A DNA stretch of 64,000 bases, taken from contig JARYMI010000004.1 of assembly GCA_029907205.1 (NCBI GenBank), positions 115,776 through 179,775 of the forward strand, read 5' to 3'. Position numbers and translations under genes: made by a program. Below the pieces are notes generated by a model. It was not told the DNA's origin. It saw only the letters and a program-made list of their open reading frames with translations, and made no database searches. The stretch comes from Clostridiales bacterium (GTDB taxonomy: Bacteria > Acidobacteriota > Aminicenantia > Aminicenantales > UBA8522). Numbering within the stretch: the first letter of the stretch is position 1; the number at the start of each line of letters is the position of its first letter. Below, piece after piece: positions 19,801 through 28,573 of the stretch.

Positions 19801-19913
19801 CACGGGCCGTCGTTGGTGGCCTGTTGAGCTCGACTCTGATTACCTTAGTTATCGTCCCTGTGGTCTATTTCCTGTTCGAAGGAAAAAGAGAAAAGAAAGA
19901 GCAGGAAGCTTAG
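16821..19913 (+). CDS. RND-family efflux transporter (AcrB/MdtB/SwrC-like)
   Basis: Proton-driven inner-membrane pump, third gene of the efflux operon. 1030 residues with the expected duplicate architecture: segment 1, a large periplasmic loop, segments 2-6, segment 7, a second loop and segments 8-12. The N-terminus ([21 protein letters not shown]) and TM4 ([19 protein letters not shown]) fit the family. TM4 has one Asp followed by Asn where AcrB has Asp-Asp, as in SwrC-like pumps. A glycine-rich insert ([16 protein letters not shown]-like) lies in the second loop. Substrate unknown; drugs, bile salts or lipids are typical. Confidence 0.93.
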   Translation: MSLSEFSIKRPIFTVMITLAAVAIGLVSVSRLPIDLMPDITFPTLNVSTSYQNTGPEEIEQLVTRPIEEAMSAVPGVEEVFSISSEGSSTVRVMFSWGVDLDAAADDVRERLDRVIPRLPEDVNRPTLRKFDPAQFPILMLGVVSNLDPIQTRRIIDEQISYRIERIPGVASVDIWGGLQREIQVNLYPDKVKALGLPLDLIINKIRQENIDLPAGVIEKGNYEILVRIPGVYTNLDEIKETVVAIREGVPIQLKEIASIEDTHQKITRIARINGKPGTRIAINKQSGKNTVKVAEGVLKEIERIQQDLPQIQLIPVSNSSQYIKRAINNVSNAALYGGILAVVILLVFLTSIRSTLVIATAIPVSVIATFALIYFGGFTLNILTLGGLALGIGMLVDNSIVVLENIFRLQESGVPPEKAAVTGSQEVQAAIIASTLTTVAVFMPMVFIRGMSGIMFKQLAYVVSFALLCSLFVALTIIPMLSSRVLKPAPLANPHPKKRQQKAADRIRQSFKQLENNYKKLLHYALDHRLLVLGVTVALLAGSIALARLVGSEFLPSTDEGEARVTVEMEVGTRLRIMDDKFKMISGIIRNEVPELESIEEGIGGGGWRGTANTGNITIKLKPKFQRSRSSEAIAADLRRKLANIPGVLIRTRAGGGQMMFGMRGGGGQERVQVEIRGYDLVMAEALAQQVKKVVENVKGITDVRLSREVGKPEELFIIDRHAAADTKLSVSHIGSTVQTVLTGTQASMYREGGHEFRILVKVKDSERMDIDDILDLTLTNAEGQAVSLRNVVDTRPRRGPMRIERRDRERVLTISAEIAGRDLGSIIGDIREGLRTVPIPRDFSVAFTGDYEERQKAFRELLVSIILAILLVYMIMAMLYESVRDPFIVMFSVPLAVIGVILMLFLTGTTFNVQSYIGCIMLGGIVVNNAILLVDYTNLLRRRDKMGVREAIEEAGRRRLRPILMTALTTIMAMTPLAIGLGEGGEAQAPLARAVVGGLLSSTLITLVIVPVVYFLFEGKREKKEQEA

Positions 19914-19964
19914 GGCCCTTCCTTCTGCATAAGAATCTATTTTTGTGGGATTTTTCTCAATTTT

Positions 19965-19993
19965 TTGACACGATTGGCCGCTTGTGGTATAGG
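19965..19993 (+). promoter_or_regulatory. Promoter of the fucosidase gene
   Basis: TTGACA (19965-19970), a 17-base spacer and TATAGG (19988-19993). Predicted start about 40 bases before the ATG at 20041. Confidence 0.6.
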
Positions 19994-20040
19994 CTTTTAA
20001 GCTCGGCGAAAATTTAAACAAGAAATGGATGGAGAATAAG

Positions 20041-21423
20041 ATGAAAACGATCGGAACTATCGTTTTAATCGGGTATCTTGCCTGCTTGGCCTCTCCTGCC
20101 GCTGCTCTGTCAGGCGAGCAGGCCGACGCCCAGCGGACGGCCAGGATGAAGTGGTGGACCGAGGCCCGCTTCGGAATGTTCATCCACTGGGGACTCTATG
20201 CCCTCCCCGCTCGCCACGAGTGGGTCAAACAGCACGAGGCGGTCACGGATGAGGCTTATGAGCAGTATTTTGAGCATTTCAACCCCGACCTCTACGACCC
20301 GAAAGAATGGGCGCGGCTGGCGAAGAATGCGGGGATGAAATACTTTGTCGTCACGACCAAGCACCACGAGGGCTTCTGCCTTTGGGATTCGAAATACACA
20401 GACTATAAGGCAACCAAAACTCCCTACGGCAAAGACTTGATCAAACCAATGGTCGAAGCCTTCCGAGCCGAAGGCCTTCGCGTCGGTTTTTACCATTCGC
20501 TCTTAGACTGGCATCATCCGGAGTACCCGATCGACAGGTTCCACCCGATGTTTAATAACCTTGAGTTCCGGGAGAAGGCCAAAGGCCGCGACATCCGGAA
20601 ATACGCCGAGTACCTGCACAACCAGGTTAGAGAGATTCTGACCGGTTTCGGCCGAGTGGACTGCCTGTTTATGGATTTCTCCTTCCCCGGGGAAAACGGA
20701 AAGGGCCGGCACGACTGGCAGTCAGAGAAACTCCTCAAGATGATACGGGAGCTCCAGCCGGAAATCATCCTTAATGACCGGCTCGACCTCCTCGATGTCC
20801 CTGGCGGCTGGGATTACCGGACGCCGGAGCAGTTCATGCCTCGCGAGTGGGTCACAATGAACGGCAAACGCGTGCCCTGGGAAACGTGCCAGACATTTTC
20901 GGGCTCCTGGGGTTATCACCGAGACGAGGCGACCTGGAAAAGCGTTCGCCAGCTCGTCGTCATGCTCATCGAGACGGTGAGCAAGGGAGGAAATCTTCTT
21001 CTCAATGTCGGGCCGACCGCCCGCGGGACGTTCGACGATCGCGCCAAGGAGAGGCTCGAGGAAATCGGCCGCTGGATGAACGACCACAGCCGGGCGATCT
21101 ACGGCTGCACCGCCGCGCCCGACGATTTCGCTCCTCCGCAGAACTGCCTTTTGACCTTCAACCCGGAGACGAAGCGCCTCTATGTCCATGTTCTCGAATG
21201 GCCGATGGGCGCGCTCCATCTTGAGGGGTATGCGGGAAAAGTGAAGTATGCCCAGCTTTTGAACGACGCTTCCGAGGTCAGATACATCGAGGAAAGCCGC
21301 TCATCCGAGGTTGGCTATCTCCCCGGCGAGAGGAAAGCAGCCGCGGCCGCCAACCTCATCCTCCGCCTTCCCATACAGCAGCCGAATGTCACGGTTCCGG
21401 TCATCGAGCTGTTTTTGAAATAA
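20041..21423 (+). CDS. Exported alpha-L-fucosidase (GH29)
   Basis: Glycoside hydrolase family 29, releasing L-fucose from glycans by a retaining mechanism. Signal peptide residues 1-24 (MKTIGTIVLIGYLACLASPAAALS). The catalytic (beta/alpha)8 domain starts with WWTEARFGMFIHWGLYALPA and YFVVTTKHHEGFCLWDSK, classic GH29 motifs. The likely nucleophile is the Asp in CLFMDFSFPG. A short beta domain closes the chain (LLTFNPETKRLYVHVLEWP). Start ATG 20041 is chosen over 20029 because GGAGAATAAG precedes it and the signal peptide begins there. Monocistronic. Confidence 0.9.
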   Translation: MKTIGTIVLIGYLACLASPAAALSGEQADAQRTARMKWWTEARFGMFIHWGLYALPARHEWVKQHEAVTDEAYEQYFEHFNPDLYDPKEWARLAKNAGMKYFVVTTKHHEGFCLWDSKYTDYKATKTPYGKDLIKPMVEAFRAEGLRVGFYHSLLDWHHPEYPIDRFHPMFNNLEFREKAKGRDIRKYAEYLHNQVREILTGFGRVDCLFMDFSFPGENGKGRHDWQSEKLLKMIRELQPEIILNDRLDLLDVPGGWDYRTPEQFMPREWVTMNGKRVPWETCQTFSGSWGYHRDEATWKSVRQLVVMLIETVSKGGNLLLNVGPTARGTFDDRAKERLEEIGRWMNDHSRAIYGCTAAPDDFAPPQNCLLTFNPETKRLYVHVLEWPMGALHLEGYAGKVKYAQLLNDASEVRYIEESRSSEVGYLPGERKAAAAANLILRLPIQQPNVTVPVIELFLK

Positions 21424-21478
21424 TCAGGGTTGTGTTCCTTGGTTTCGTCCTGCGCCCGAATCCATCCTGGCGGCCTTT

Positions 21479-21916
21479 TTATGACGGCCGTGATCGAGTG
21501 AGCGGCCAATTTGCATCTTCTTCGAGCAAGCTGGCAATCGTGATGGACCGGAGCTCAGCCAGGAAGATCTTCTGCAGCTTCAGGATTCTCTTCCGCAGCG
21601 GGCACGTCTTGATGTCAGGACAGATCGTGTCCTTGAATACACAATCCGCCAGCTCAACCGGCCCATGGAAAATATTGATTAAGTCCGTGAGGTAAATTTT
21701 CTCCGGCGGAAGAACCAGCTCAAACCCTCCTCCTTTCCCTTTGGAGGAGGTAAGTATGCCCCTTCTACTCAAGCCCTGGAAAGTTTTCCTCAAAAAAGGA
21801 TAAGGAATATCCAGTTCGCCTGCAAGCTCGGCGACGGACATCCGCCGGCCGCCATTCCGGGCGATGTGAAGCAGCGCCTTGACCGCGTAATCTGTGTCCT
21901 TGTTGATGAGTTTCAT
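21479..21916 (-). CDS. Rrf2-family transcriptional regulator, likely Fe-S binding
   Basis: Winged-helix DNA-binding regulator, 145 residues. The start MKLINKDTDYAVKALLHIA and the recognition region SVAELAGELDIPYPFLRKTFQGL match IscR/NsrR/RirA-type proteins. Three cysteines in DCVFKDTICPDIKTCPLRK are placed as for a [2Fe-2S] or [4Fe-4S] cluster, so it probably senses iron, NO or redox state. ATG 21916 preferred; a GTG at 21925 is also in frame and would be nearly leaderless. Targets unknown; the D-aminopeptidase gene is divergent from it. Confidence 0.88.
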   Translation of the reverse strand: MKLINKDTDYAVKALLHIARNGGRRMSVAELAGELDIPYPFLRKTFQGLSRRGILTSSKGKGGGFELVLPPEKIYLTDLINIFHGPVELADCVFKDTICPDIKTCPLRKRILKLQKIFLAELRSITIASLLEEDANWPLTRSRPS

Positions 21917-21934
21917 GTTCTTCACGTGCCATAA

Positions 21935-21963
21935 TGATACTAATAAAAGGTCAATATGTCAAA
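21935..21963 (-). promoter_or_regulatory. Near-consensus promoter of the Rrf2 gene
   Basis: On the minus strand TTGACA (21963-21958), a 17-base spacer and TATCAT (21940-21935). The predicted start near 21928 lies 3-12 bases from the candidate start codons. The AT-rich TATTGACCTTTTATTAG in the spacer could be an autoregulatory site. Confidence 0.65.
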
Positions 21964-22340
21964 AAGAATTATCTATCAATCTCCTTTTCCCGGTCGCCGC
22001 CGTATCTTTCTGCGGCCCGAGGACATCAGGCGGCGAAGACCCGAACTTCCTTGCTCGCTTTGCGGGGACTGTCTCCGCACACGTCACGCCAGCGCTCTTC
22101 GCTGCCGTTTCAGCCGGCTGGGTCCCGGGGCGGCGCGGACTCTTTTTGTGATCATCGTGGTTTCTCTCCATGCCCTCTTCCTTGCCCTCCCGTTACGCTC
22201 CTATTCCAGGGAAGAAAGGAAGAGGGCGAGGAGGAGGAAGAAAAACGGGGTCGGAAGGTGGCCGCCAGGCAAAAACAAGGAGTTTGTTCCAGCGCCAACA
22301 TTTTGATAAAATCTCCGCGAAATGGGAAGCCGATCATCCC
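21964..22340. other. Intergenic region without a supported gene
   Basis: About 380 bases between the divergent Rrf2 and D-aminopeptidase genes. Open frames here lack ribosome binding sites and have skewed, low-complexity products. The middle contains a small hairpin (TGCGGGGA / TCTCCGCA) and a purine-rich tract (GGAAGAGGGCGAGGAGGAGG). A weak TTTTGATAAAAT stretch near 22303 may serve as the -10 region for the downstream gene. Nothing else seen. Confidence 0.4.
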
Positions 22341-22357
22341 ATTCCGAGGAGGTATAG

Positions 22358-23251
22358 ATGAAAAGAATCGCTCCTGTTTTCTTGATGCTGGTTTTCCTGA
22401 CCGGCCTCTTTGCGGCCGAGAAAACAGGCCCAAAGGTGTTCATTTCGGTCGATATGGAAGGAATCTGGGGGGTCGTCCACGGCGATCAGGTCTCAGCTCA
22501 GGGCCACGACTATGGTCCGGCCAGAAAATGGATGGCTGAGGACGTAAACGCCGTCATCGAAGGGCTTTTCTCGGCCGGCGCCTCGGAAATCGTGGTCAAC
22601 GATTCGCACGGCAGCATGCGGAATATCCTGGCCCAGGATTTAAACCCGCGCGTTTCTCTCATTACAGGCTCGCCCAAGCCGCTCTCGATGATGCAGGGGG
22701 TCGACAACACGTTCGACGCCTGCGTCTTCGTCGGCTACCATGCCAAGGCCGGAACAGCCTCATCCATCCTCGATCACACCTACTCCGGCGCGACCATCCG
22801 CTCCATCAAGGTCAACAACCTCGAGCTCCCCGAGCTCGGCCTCAACGCGGCTATAGCTGGGGCGTTTGGCGTGCCGGTCATCCTGCTGAGCGGCGACGGA
22901 GAGACCTGTAACCAAGCAAGATCCATCCTGGGAAGCGAGGTCGTCACGGTAGCCGTCAAGGAAAGCTTCGGAAGGTATGCGGCTAAACTCCACCCTCAAG
23001 AGGAAGCGAGAAAGCGCCTCCGCGAAGGCGCCAAAGAAGCCCTTCTCAAAAGAAGCAAAATCGCGCCGCTCCGGTTGAAACCGCCTTACGCTTTCGAGCT
23101 CGAATTCCACAACAGCAACCAGACGGAAATGCCAGCCCTTGTCCCCGGGGTCAAAGTGACCGGGGCTCGCTCGGTAGCCTTCACGGCCGACGATTTTATC
23201 GAAGGCTTCAAGCTCATGCGCGCTTTGATCGCTCTGGCTGGCTATCAATAA
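22358..23251 (+). CDS. dppA: Exported DppA-type D-aminopeptidase (peptidase family M55)
   Basis: Zinc-dependent aminopeptidase that removes N-terminal D-amino acids such as D-Ala. Metal and core motifs are present: FISVDMEGIWGVVHGDQ near residue 29, IVVNDSHGSMRNIL, and FVGYHAKAGT...LDHTYSG. About 270 residues after the leader, normal for the family. Unusual: an N-terminal signal peptide (MKRIAPVFLMLVFLTGLFAA), whereas Bacillus DppA is cytoplasmic, so it probably acts on peptidoglycan-derived or external D-peptides. Strong GAGGAGGTATAG before ATG 22358. Pairs conceptually with the alanine racemase at 50.8 kb. Confidence 0.88.
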   Translation: MKRIAPVFLMLVFLTGLFAAEKTGPKVFISVDMEGIWGVVHGDQVSAQGHDYGPARKWMAEDVNAVIEGLFSAGASEIVVNDSHGSMRNILAQDLNPRVSLITGSPKPLSMMQGVDNTFDACVFVGYHAKAGTASSILDHTYSGATIRSIKVNNLELPELGLNAAIAGAFGVPVILLSGDGETCNQARSILGSEVVTVAVKESFGRYAAKLHPQEEARKRLREGAKEALLKRSKIAPLRLKPPYAFELEFHNSNQTEMPALVPGVKVTGARSVAFTADDFIEGFKLMRALIALAGYQ

Positions 23252-23295
23252 ACAAAGACACGAATGCTTTCTCAGATTAAGTTTTGAACATGAGC

Positions 23296-23895
23296 CTAAG
23301 TTTTTTTATCAGAAGCGCCGGGCTTAGCGAGAGGAATTCCCTTTTGGCAGAGAGGACACCCTTCGGGTTCAAACGCCTCGACTTTTAGAGCCAGGAGACT
23401 GCCCACGGGCTTGCCTTCCATCAAGACTTCCCCGGCCGTGCGGTCGACAAGGACATACACGCCAGCGACTGAGATTCCTCTCTGTTTCAACGCTTCGATT
23501 ACTTCCTGGATTGATCCCCCTGTGGTCAGGATGTCTTCGACGATGACGGCGCGCTCGCCTGCCTCGAGCCCTATCCAGCCGGGTCTAAATGCCATCTTTT
23601 CTTCGACACGCTGGGTGAAGGCAAATTTTTTCCCGAGCTTGAGCGCAGCCAAAAAGCCGATGGCGATGGCGCCATAAGCCGGCGAGACAACATAGTCAAA
23701 GGCTATATTGTCGTTTTTAACCTTCTCGACCAGGAGGCCGACGATCCGTTCAAGAACCTGAGGTTTTTCAATAAGGCGGATCTTCTCAAAATACCAGGCG
23801 GAATGTTTTCCCGAAGTCAGCTTGAAGTGCCCCTCGAGAAGGGCATCGCACTCCTTGAACAGCAAGAGGACCCTCTCTTTTATCTCCTGCGTCAT
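23296..23895 (-). CDS. pyrE: Orotate phosphoribosyltransferase
   Basis: Cytoplasmic enzyme converting orotate and PRPP to orotidine 5'-phosphate in pyrimidine synthesis. The PRPP-binding motif is exact (VIVEDILTTGGS, about residues 115-126) and the flexible-loop region is basic. 199 residues, normal length. The C-terminus carries a CPLCQKG sequence, suggesting metal binding or a disulfide, not usual in E. coli PyrE but seen in other bacterial relatives. Start ATG with GGAGGAG upstream. Convergent with the D-aminopeptidase gene. Confidence 0.9.
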   Translation of the reverse strand: MTQEIKERVLLLFKECDALLEGHFKLTSGKHSAWYFEKIRLIEKPQVLERIVGLLVEKVKNDNIAFDYVVSPAYGAIAIGFLAALKLGKKFAFTQRVEEKMAFRPGWIGLEAGERAVIVEDILTTGGSIQEVIEALKQRGISVAGVYVLVDRTAGEVLMEGKPVGSLLALKVEAFEPEGCPLCQKGIPLAKPGASDKKT

Positions 23896-23948
23896 TTATC
23901 TCCTCCACAATTTTCGATCGACTCCTCATCAACCTGTTTTCGTGCTTA

Positions 23949-23977
23949 AGCATATCAATTTGCTGCCGACATGACAA
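23949..23977 (-). promoter_or_regulatory. Promoter of pyrE
   Basis: On the minus strand TTGTCA (23977-23972), a 17-base spacer and TATGCT (23954-23949). It would give a leader of about 45 bases before the pyrE ATG. Confidence 0.45.
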
Positions 23978-23989
23978 CTGCCGCGCGAA

Positions 23990-24017
23990 TTGCATTCTCC
24001 GTTGTCTTTAACATAAT
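23990..24017 (+). promoter_or_regulatory. Promoter of the C69 dipeptidase gene
   Basis: TTGCAT (23990-23995), a 16-base spacer and CATAAT (24012-24017). Lies back to back with the pyrE promoter. Confidence 0.4.
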
Positions 24018-24083
24018 ATATGAACTCGATGCTGCAACTCAGGCAAACGGTTGTCAAAGAGCCGGAATAAAAAGGAGTCTGCA

Positions 24084-25715
24084 ATGAAAACACGCACAGT
24101 AATCAAAAATTTCAGCCTGGCCGTTTTCTTCGCGTTCAGCCTGATCCTCGCCATCGTTTACGTCTTTCCCCTGTTTTCCCAACCCGGCTGCCAGGCTCTC
24201 GATAATCTGGAAGCCGGCTGCACGAGCATCCAGGCCGGCCGCTTAGCCACCGCGGACGGTTCTGTCATCACCGCCCATTCCTGCGACGGGAATTATCGGA
24301 CCTGGCTGAATGTCGTACCCCGGGCCAAACACTTCGAGGGTTCCATGAGCAAGGTCTACGCGGGAAAAATGCACACAGAGACTTCGACAGATATGAGGAA
24401 TGTCACAGAAAAAGGGGAGATCCCCCAGGCCGCGGTTACCTTTGCCTTCCTCAACACGGCTTATCCCTGCTTGAACGAACATCAACTGGCTATCGGTGAG
24501 ACAACCATCGGCGGACGGAAAGAGCTCTACAACGGCGCCGGCATGTTCATGATCGAGGAGCTCGAACGGATCATGCTCGAAAAATGCACGAACGCGCGCG
24601 ACGCCATCAAGCTGGCCGGTCAACTCGTTAAGGAGTACGGTTATGGCGACTGGGGTGAATGCATTACCATCGCCGACGAAAAAGAAGTATGGCATTTTGA
24701 GATCTTCGGCGCCGGGCTCAAGGAAAAGGGCGCTGTCTGGGCAGCCGTCCGCATTCCGGACGACCATGTGGGCATCTCAGCCAACATCCCCCGGATTAGC
24801 GAGCTTAACCTAAAGGACCCGGACCACTACATGGCTTCGGACAACGTCCATTCCCTGGCCATCGAGAAGGGCTGGTGGGATCCAAAAAGCGGCGAGCCCT
24901 TCAAATTCTGGAAGGCTTACAGCGGCCAGAAGCCGTTTTCTACGCGGGAATATTATGTTTTCAACACCCTGGCCCCTTCCCTCAAACTCGACATCAACGC
25001 TGAGGAGCTTCCCTTCTCGGTCAAGCCGGATAAAAAAGTATCGGTCAAGGATGTCATGAAGCTCTACCGGGAGACCTATGCGGGGACAGAATTCGACATG
25101 ACCAAAAACCTCATGGTCAAGGACAGGCGCAGCGACCAGCTTATCAAAAGCCCGGTGGCTAACCCCTGGATGTCGAGGGACATGGTCGAGCTCCTCAACA
25201 CCTTGAAACCCGGCGTCGTCGACCGGAGCCGGACGATCGCCATTGCCGGCTGCTCTTATTCTCACATCATCCAGTGCCGCGGCTGGCTTCCCGACCCGGT
25301 GGGCGGCGTCTGCTGGTTCGCCTTCGACAACCCCGGCCAGAGCGCCAGAATCCCCATATTCGCTGGAACGACAGAACTCCCGCCTTACTTCGAGGTCTGC
25401 GCCCAGCACCGGTTCCGCACCGACTCGGCCTGCTGGCATTTCCGCCGAGCCAACCGTCTGGCTACAGTGAGATGGGGGGAGGCGGAGAAGTTTATCATCG
25501 AGGCGATCCGGGAGTTTGAAGACAGAGCCTTCGCCGAGCTCCCCCATGTCGAGAAGATTGCCCTCGAGCTCTACGGAAAGGGCGAGTCTGAGGAAAACAT
25601 TGCCCGGACAAAGCAATACCTCACAAAATACACCAACGATTTCGCCCGCGCTGCCATGAGCAAGTATTGGGAGCTCGGCGACAAGTTCTGGGGGATGTTC
25701 AGTCGCGGCTTCTGA
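24084..25715 (+). CDS. Peptidase family C69 dipeptidase (Ntn hydrolase)
   Basis: Secreted or membrane-tethered dipeptidase that uses an N-terminal cysteine nucleophile. Residues 1-30 form a signal or anchor segment; Cys46 in AGCTSIQAGRLATADGS aligns with the catalytic Cys that becomes the mature N-terminus after propeptide removal. Other C69 motifs: AVTFAFLNTAYPCLNEHQLAIGET-type region and WGECITIADEKEVWHFE. About 543 residues, typical. Start ATG 24084 has AAAAGGAG upstream; the track's TTG at 24051 does not. Likely supplies amino acids from dipeptides to the carriers encoded nearby. Confidence 0.88.
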   Translation: MKTRTVIKNFSLAVFFAFSLILAIVYVFPLFSQPGCQALDNLEAGCTSIQAGRLATADGSVITAHSCDGNYRTWLNVVPRAKHFEGSMSKVYAGKMHTETSTDMRNVTEKGEIPQAAVTFAFLNTAYPCLNEHQLAIGETTIGGRKELYNGAGMFMIEELERIMLEKCTNARDAIKLAGQLVKEYGYGDWGECITIADEKEVWHFEIFGAGLKEKGAVWAAVRIPDDHVGISANIPRISELNLKDPDHYMASDNVHSLAIEKGWWDPKSGEPFKFWKAYSGQKPFSTREYYVFNTLAPSLKLDINAEELPFSVKPDKKVSVKDVMKLYRETYAGTEFDMTKNLMVKDRRSDQLIKSPVANPWMSRDMVELLNTLKPGVVDRSRTIAIAGCSYSHIIQCRGWLPDPVGGVCWFAFDNPGQSARIPIFAGTTELPPYFEVCAQHRFRTDSACWHFRRANRLATVRWGEAEKFIIEAIREFEDRAFAELPHVEKIALELYGKGESEENIARTKQYLTKYTNDFARAAMSKYWELGDKFWGMFSRGF

Positions 25716-25721
25716 TCAGTC

Positions 25722-26630
25722 TTATCGCGGGTCTTCACCCCGGGCTTTGATGATCTTTATCCCGACCGGATAGAGCAATGCTCCCAGGAGGAGTCCGGCG
25801 ATGGGGTCCAACGCATGATGGTAGCCCAGATAAACTGTCGAGACAGCCACTCCCAGCACGACCGGGAGAAGAATCCTGCCCATCTTCCGGTTGTAGCGAA
25901 AAGCCATCAACGCCCAGGCGAGAGCTTGGGAAATATGGGAGGAGGGAAATGTTCCTCCGCGCACCGAACCGTGATCCTGGAGAAAGCGCGTGATTTCTGC
26001 CAGGATATGTCCCGAATACCTCCTGGTATGCAGCGCGTCCAGCGACTCGGTCATCACAGGAGAGAGGACTGGCATTAGGTAAAAGAGAAAATAGTTGATA
26101 AACAGGACAAACGTGGAGACGGAAAAGACCGCCAAGGTCTCTTCATATTTTTTCTTGATAAACAGAGGGAGGGTGGCCAGAGGCAGAAACAGGTAGTAGC
26201 CGGAATAACATACGGCCATCAGCTCGTCGAGCCAGGGACGGTAAAACTTCTGGACCCAGACCGTTGGGTGAACGCCGAAAACCATCACATCCGCGCGAAT
26301 GAGGAGGTCCGTCGCCCAGTAGCCGCCGAAGAACATCCTTACCAGAGCGTCGATCTCGCTCCATCCGATAAGGATTGCGGCCACAGGGTAGAATGTCCTT
26401 AGAAACCAGAGCCCCCTCCTTCTGGGAAGGGATTCTCCCAGGCGGACGATTTCAAGGATGGCAACGATGACCAAGGCATGGATCAACACATACGTCGGCC
26501 AGGCCGGAACGGTCCGGTGAAAAAAAATGAGAAGAAAGGCGATTACCCCGAAATACGCCAAACAGTTGAAGTCCACAAGCCGGAACCGGGCCTGCGCGTA
26601 TCGCCGCGTGAACCATGCCCCCAGCTTCAT
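25722..26630 (-). CDS. PAP2-family membrane phosphatase/lipid synthase
   Basis: Multi-pass membrane protein (302 residues, about 7-8 segments) carrying the PAP2 signature: FPSSHISQ near residue 227 and STVYLGYHHALDPIAG near residue 261 give two of the three catalytic blocks, including both histidines. Such enzymes remove phosphate from lipids such as phosphatidate or undecaprenyl diphosphate, or transfer headgroups as in inositol-phosphoceramide synthase. Last gene of a three-gene minus-strand cluster with VTT and radical SAM genes. AAAGAGG precedes the ATG. Confidence 0.82.
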   Translation of the reverse strand: MKLGAWFTRRYAQARFRLVDFNCLAYFGVIAFLLIFFHRTVPAWPTYVLIHALVIVAILEIVRLGESLPRRRGLWFLRTFYPVAAILIGWSEIDALVRMFFGGYWATDLLIRADVMVFGVHPTVWVQKFYRPWLDELMAVCYSGYYLFLPLATLPLFIKKKYEETLAVFSVSTFVLFINYFLFYLMPVLSPVMTESLDALHTRRYSGHILAEITRFLQDHGSVRGGTFPSSHISQALAWALMAFRYNRKMGRILLPVVLGVAVSTVYLGYHHALDPIAGLLLGALLYPVGIKIIKARGEDPR

Positions 26631-26649
26631 TCTTTTGGAGCCTCTTTAA

Positions 26650-27339
26650 TTAGGGCGTTGCTTTCTTGCGAAGTCTCTTTCTTGCGAAATTTTTGATGAA
26701 AGGGAAATTGGCCGTTAGAACAAGAATCACAGTGAATAAAATCAATACGATGTTGGGAATTTTCATCAGCTTTCCCGCGAGCGCCAGGAGGTAGAATCGA
26801 GGCCCGCGGGAGGCCGCTACAGCCAATACATATTTCCAAACAGGATATCCGGCCAGCGCGACGAGAAAACGAAAAGGAAAGAAGGGGATGGGAGTGAATC
26901 CGGCGATCCAGACGGCCAGAAAGGGGGCCCTGCTAAAAAGGCTCATAATCCTGCCGGTCGTCTTGCTTGTCCGGAAGTTCTGGAAGGCCCGAAAATCAAA
27001 GATGTGGCGAATGACGAAATAATTGCTTGCTTCCACCAAGAGCGTGCTCAAGAGAGCGACCCAGGCCACCGTCAGCGGATTAAAAAACTCGCCAAAATAG
27101 ATGAGAACGGGTTCGTGGGGGAGCATGCCGATAACAAATTCGGAGGGAAAGCTGTAGAAAAAGAGCACCAGAAGATTCGTGCTTTTTTGAATGAGGCCTG
27201 AACTGATCCAGATAACGAGGAGAGTTCCGATGAACAGAAACTGCAGAGCAAAAAAAATATTCCGTCTTTGCTTATTCAGCCCTGTGACGGAGCCCAACGT
27301 CGATGATCCTGGAGACGGCGTTTGTTTTTTGTTCTCCAT
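26650..27339 (-). CDS. VTT (DedA/SNARE-associated) membrane protein
   Basis: 229-residue inner-membrane protein of the DedA/TVP38/VTT superfamily, whose members include lipid scramblases and undecaprenyl-phosphate flippases. After a polar start and one membrane segment come re-entrant and transmembrane helices with the family features: an acidic residue in LLSTLLVEASNYFVIRH and the glycine/proline-rich AGFTPIPFFPFRFLVALAGYP. It sits between the radical SAM and PAP2 genes with gaps of 19-27 bases, so probably one transcript; a lipid-handling role is inferred. Confidence 0.78.
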   Translation of the reverse strand: MENKKQTPSPGSSTLGSVTGLNKQRRNIFFALQFLFIGTLLVIWISSGLIQKSTNLLVLFFYSFPSEFVIGMLPHEPVLIYFGEFFNPLTVAWVALLSTLLVEASNYFVIRHIFDFRAFQNFRTSKTTGRIMSLFSRAPFLAVWIAGFTPIPFFPFRFLVALAGYPVWKYVLAVAASRGPRFYLLALAGKLMKIPNIVLILFTVILVLTANFPFIKNFARKRLRKKATP

Positions 27340-27366
27340 GGGCTTGTTTCGCTTTGAAGGCCATCC

Positions 27367-28404
27367 TTAAAGGCTTTCCAGCACATTCCAGGCCAATCGC
27401 CAGAGCGGCTGTTCACAATTGGCCCGGATGCTCGTCAGGCAGTAGACGCAGGTGTTCGTCCTGGAAAAACCGGTTTTCAGTCCTTTCAGTGTCTTGAAAT
27501 TCGTTATGATCAGGCCGCAGGGGGAAAACGTTCCATCGGGATTGACGTTGCAAAACTTCTCTCCAGTGCGGCAGCGGGGAAAATAGCCCTGCTCGAAATA
27601 TTCTGCCATGTTCTTGAAAGAATATTCCGATGTGAAGACGGTGTCGTGTTGTTTCCTGAAAGCAACAAGCCGTCTGGTGATCTCCCGGAATTCGTCCAGC
27701 TCCCACCGAGGAATCATGTAGCCCTCATCGTGCGTCCGGAGCGGCGTGTAGCAACTGAAGTTGACGGAAACGTTCCATTCCAAGGCGAGCTCTGACATCC
27801 GCGGAAGGTCTCTAAAATTGTCACGCTGGATGACGCAGCAAAGCGTGATGTGGTTCTTTTCTGACGGGCTTAAGCCTTCGACCAGGGCCTTGATACGGCC
27901 GAACAGACCGGGGATCCGACGGAAAGCATCATGCCGCTCGTCCGGGTAGTCCAGCGAAATCGAGAATTCGTCTACTCCAGACTCGCGGAGGCCATCGTAA
28001 CGTTTTCTCGTGAGCAGGGCCGCGTTTGTCGTCACCACGATATAAGGCGCTCGTTCAGGTACACGAACCGCCTTGACGATCTCCTCGAGGTCCTGGCGGA
28101 GGAGCGGCTCGCCGCCCGAAAACTGCGCGATGACGGGCTTAACCCTGCGGCATATCTCCGCATAAGTCTTAGCAGAAGCCCGGTCTTCTTTGACACCCCC
28201 TCCCAGATGACAATGATGGCAGTTTGCGTTGCAGGCGTGGGTAATCTCAAAGGATATGGTCAAAGGCCTCACGAAAAGAAAGTTTTTGAGCCCGCGCAAA
28301 CCCAGAGAAAGGCTCCGCCTCGAGGATATCGAACGTCGGTTTCCTCTTGATGATGATCGGATCTTGCTGTCCTGGTGAGTTCCAGCAAATTCGCTACTAC
28401 CCAT
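27367..28404 (-). CDS. Radical SAM protein with C-terminal SPASM-like cysteines
   Basis: Radical SAM enzyme that cleaves S-adenosylmethionine at a [4Fe-4S] cluster. The cluster motif is CNANCHHC (Cys58, Cys62, Cys65). The SAM-binding QFSGGEPLLRQDL block follows. The C-terminal third has further cysteines (CRTGEKFC, SPCG, CVYC, ANC), as in SPASM/twitch domains that hold auxiliary clusters. Substrate unknown. First gene of a cluster with VTT and PAP2 membrane proteins, so modification of a lipid or a membrane peptide is plausible but unproven. The first 45 residues are Ser/Arg-rich. Confidence 0.85.
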   Translation of the reverse strand: MGSSEFAGTHQDSKIRSSSRGNRRSISSRRSLSLGLRGLKNFLFVRPLTISFEITHACNANCHHCHLGGGVKEDRASAKTYAEICRRVKPVIAQFSGGEPLLRQDLEEIVKAVRVPERAPYIVVTTNAALLTRKRYDGLRESGVDEFSISLDYPDERHDAFRRIPGLFGRIKALVEGLSPSEKNHITLCCVIQRDNFRDLPRMSELALEWNVSVNFSCYTPLRTHDEGYMIPRWELDEFREITRRLVAFRKQHDTVFTSEYSFKNMAEYFEQGYFPRCRTGEKFCNVNPDGTFSPCGLIITNFKTLKGLKTGFSRTNTCVYCLTSIRANCEQPLWRLAWNVLESL

Positions 28405-28437
28405 AAAAGTTGAACCCCTTTATTAAGTGCAAAAAAG

Positions 28438-28466
28438 TATTAACATAGGCAGGCATGATTCGTCAA
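28438..28466 (-). promoter_or_regulatory. Promoter of the radical SAM cluster
   Basis: On the minus strand TTGACG (28466-28461), a 17-base spacer and TTAATA (28443-28438). It faces the plus-strand GNAT cluster. Confidence 0.5.
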
Positions 28467-28573
28467 ATAAAAACGTCTTTTATTTAAACTAAAGAGATCT
28501 TTCCTCAACTTGGGGCCCAGGCGTGTTCTTTTTCTTGGTAAGGAGATTCGAGGCTTTGTGGTAAAATATACGC

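Noticed and set aside
21934-22539. 201-codon plus-strand ORF across the Rrf2/D-aminopeptidase gap
   Set aside because: It overlaps the start of the well-supported D-aminopeptidase gene in another frame, has no ribosome site and a low-complexity, Arg/Glu-rich product.
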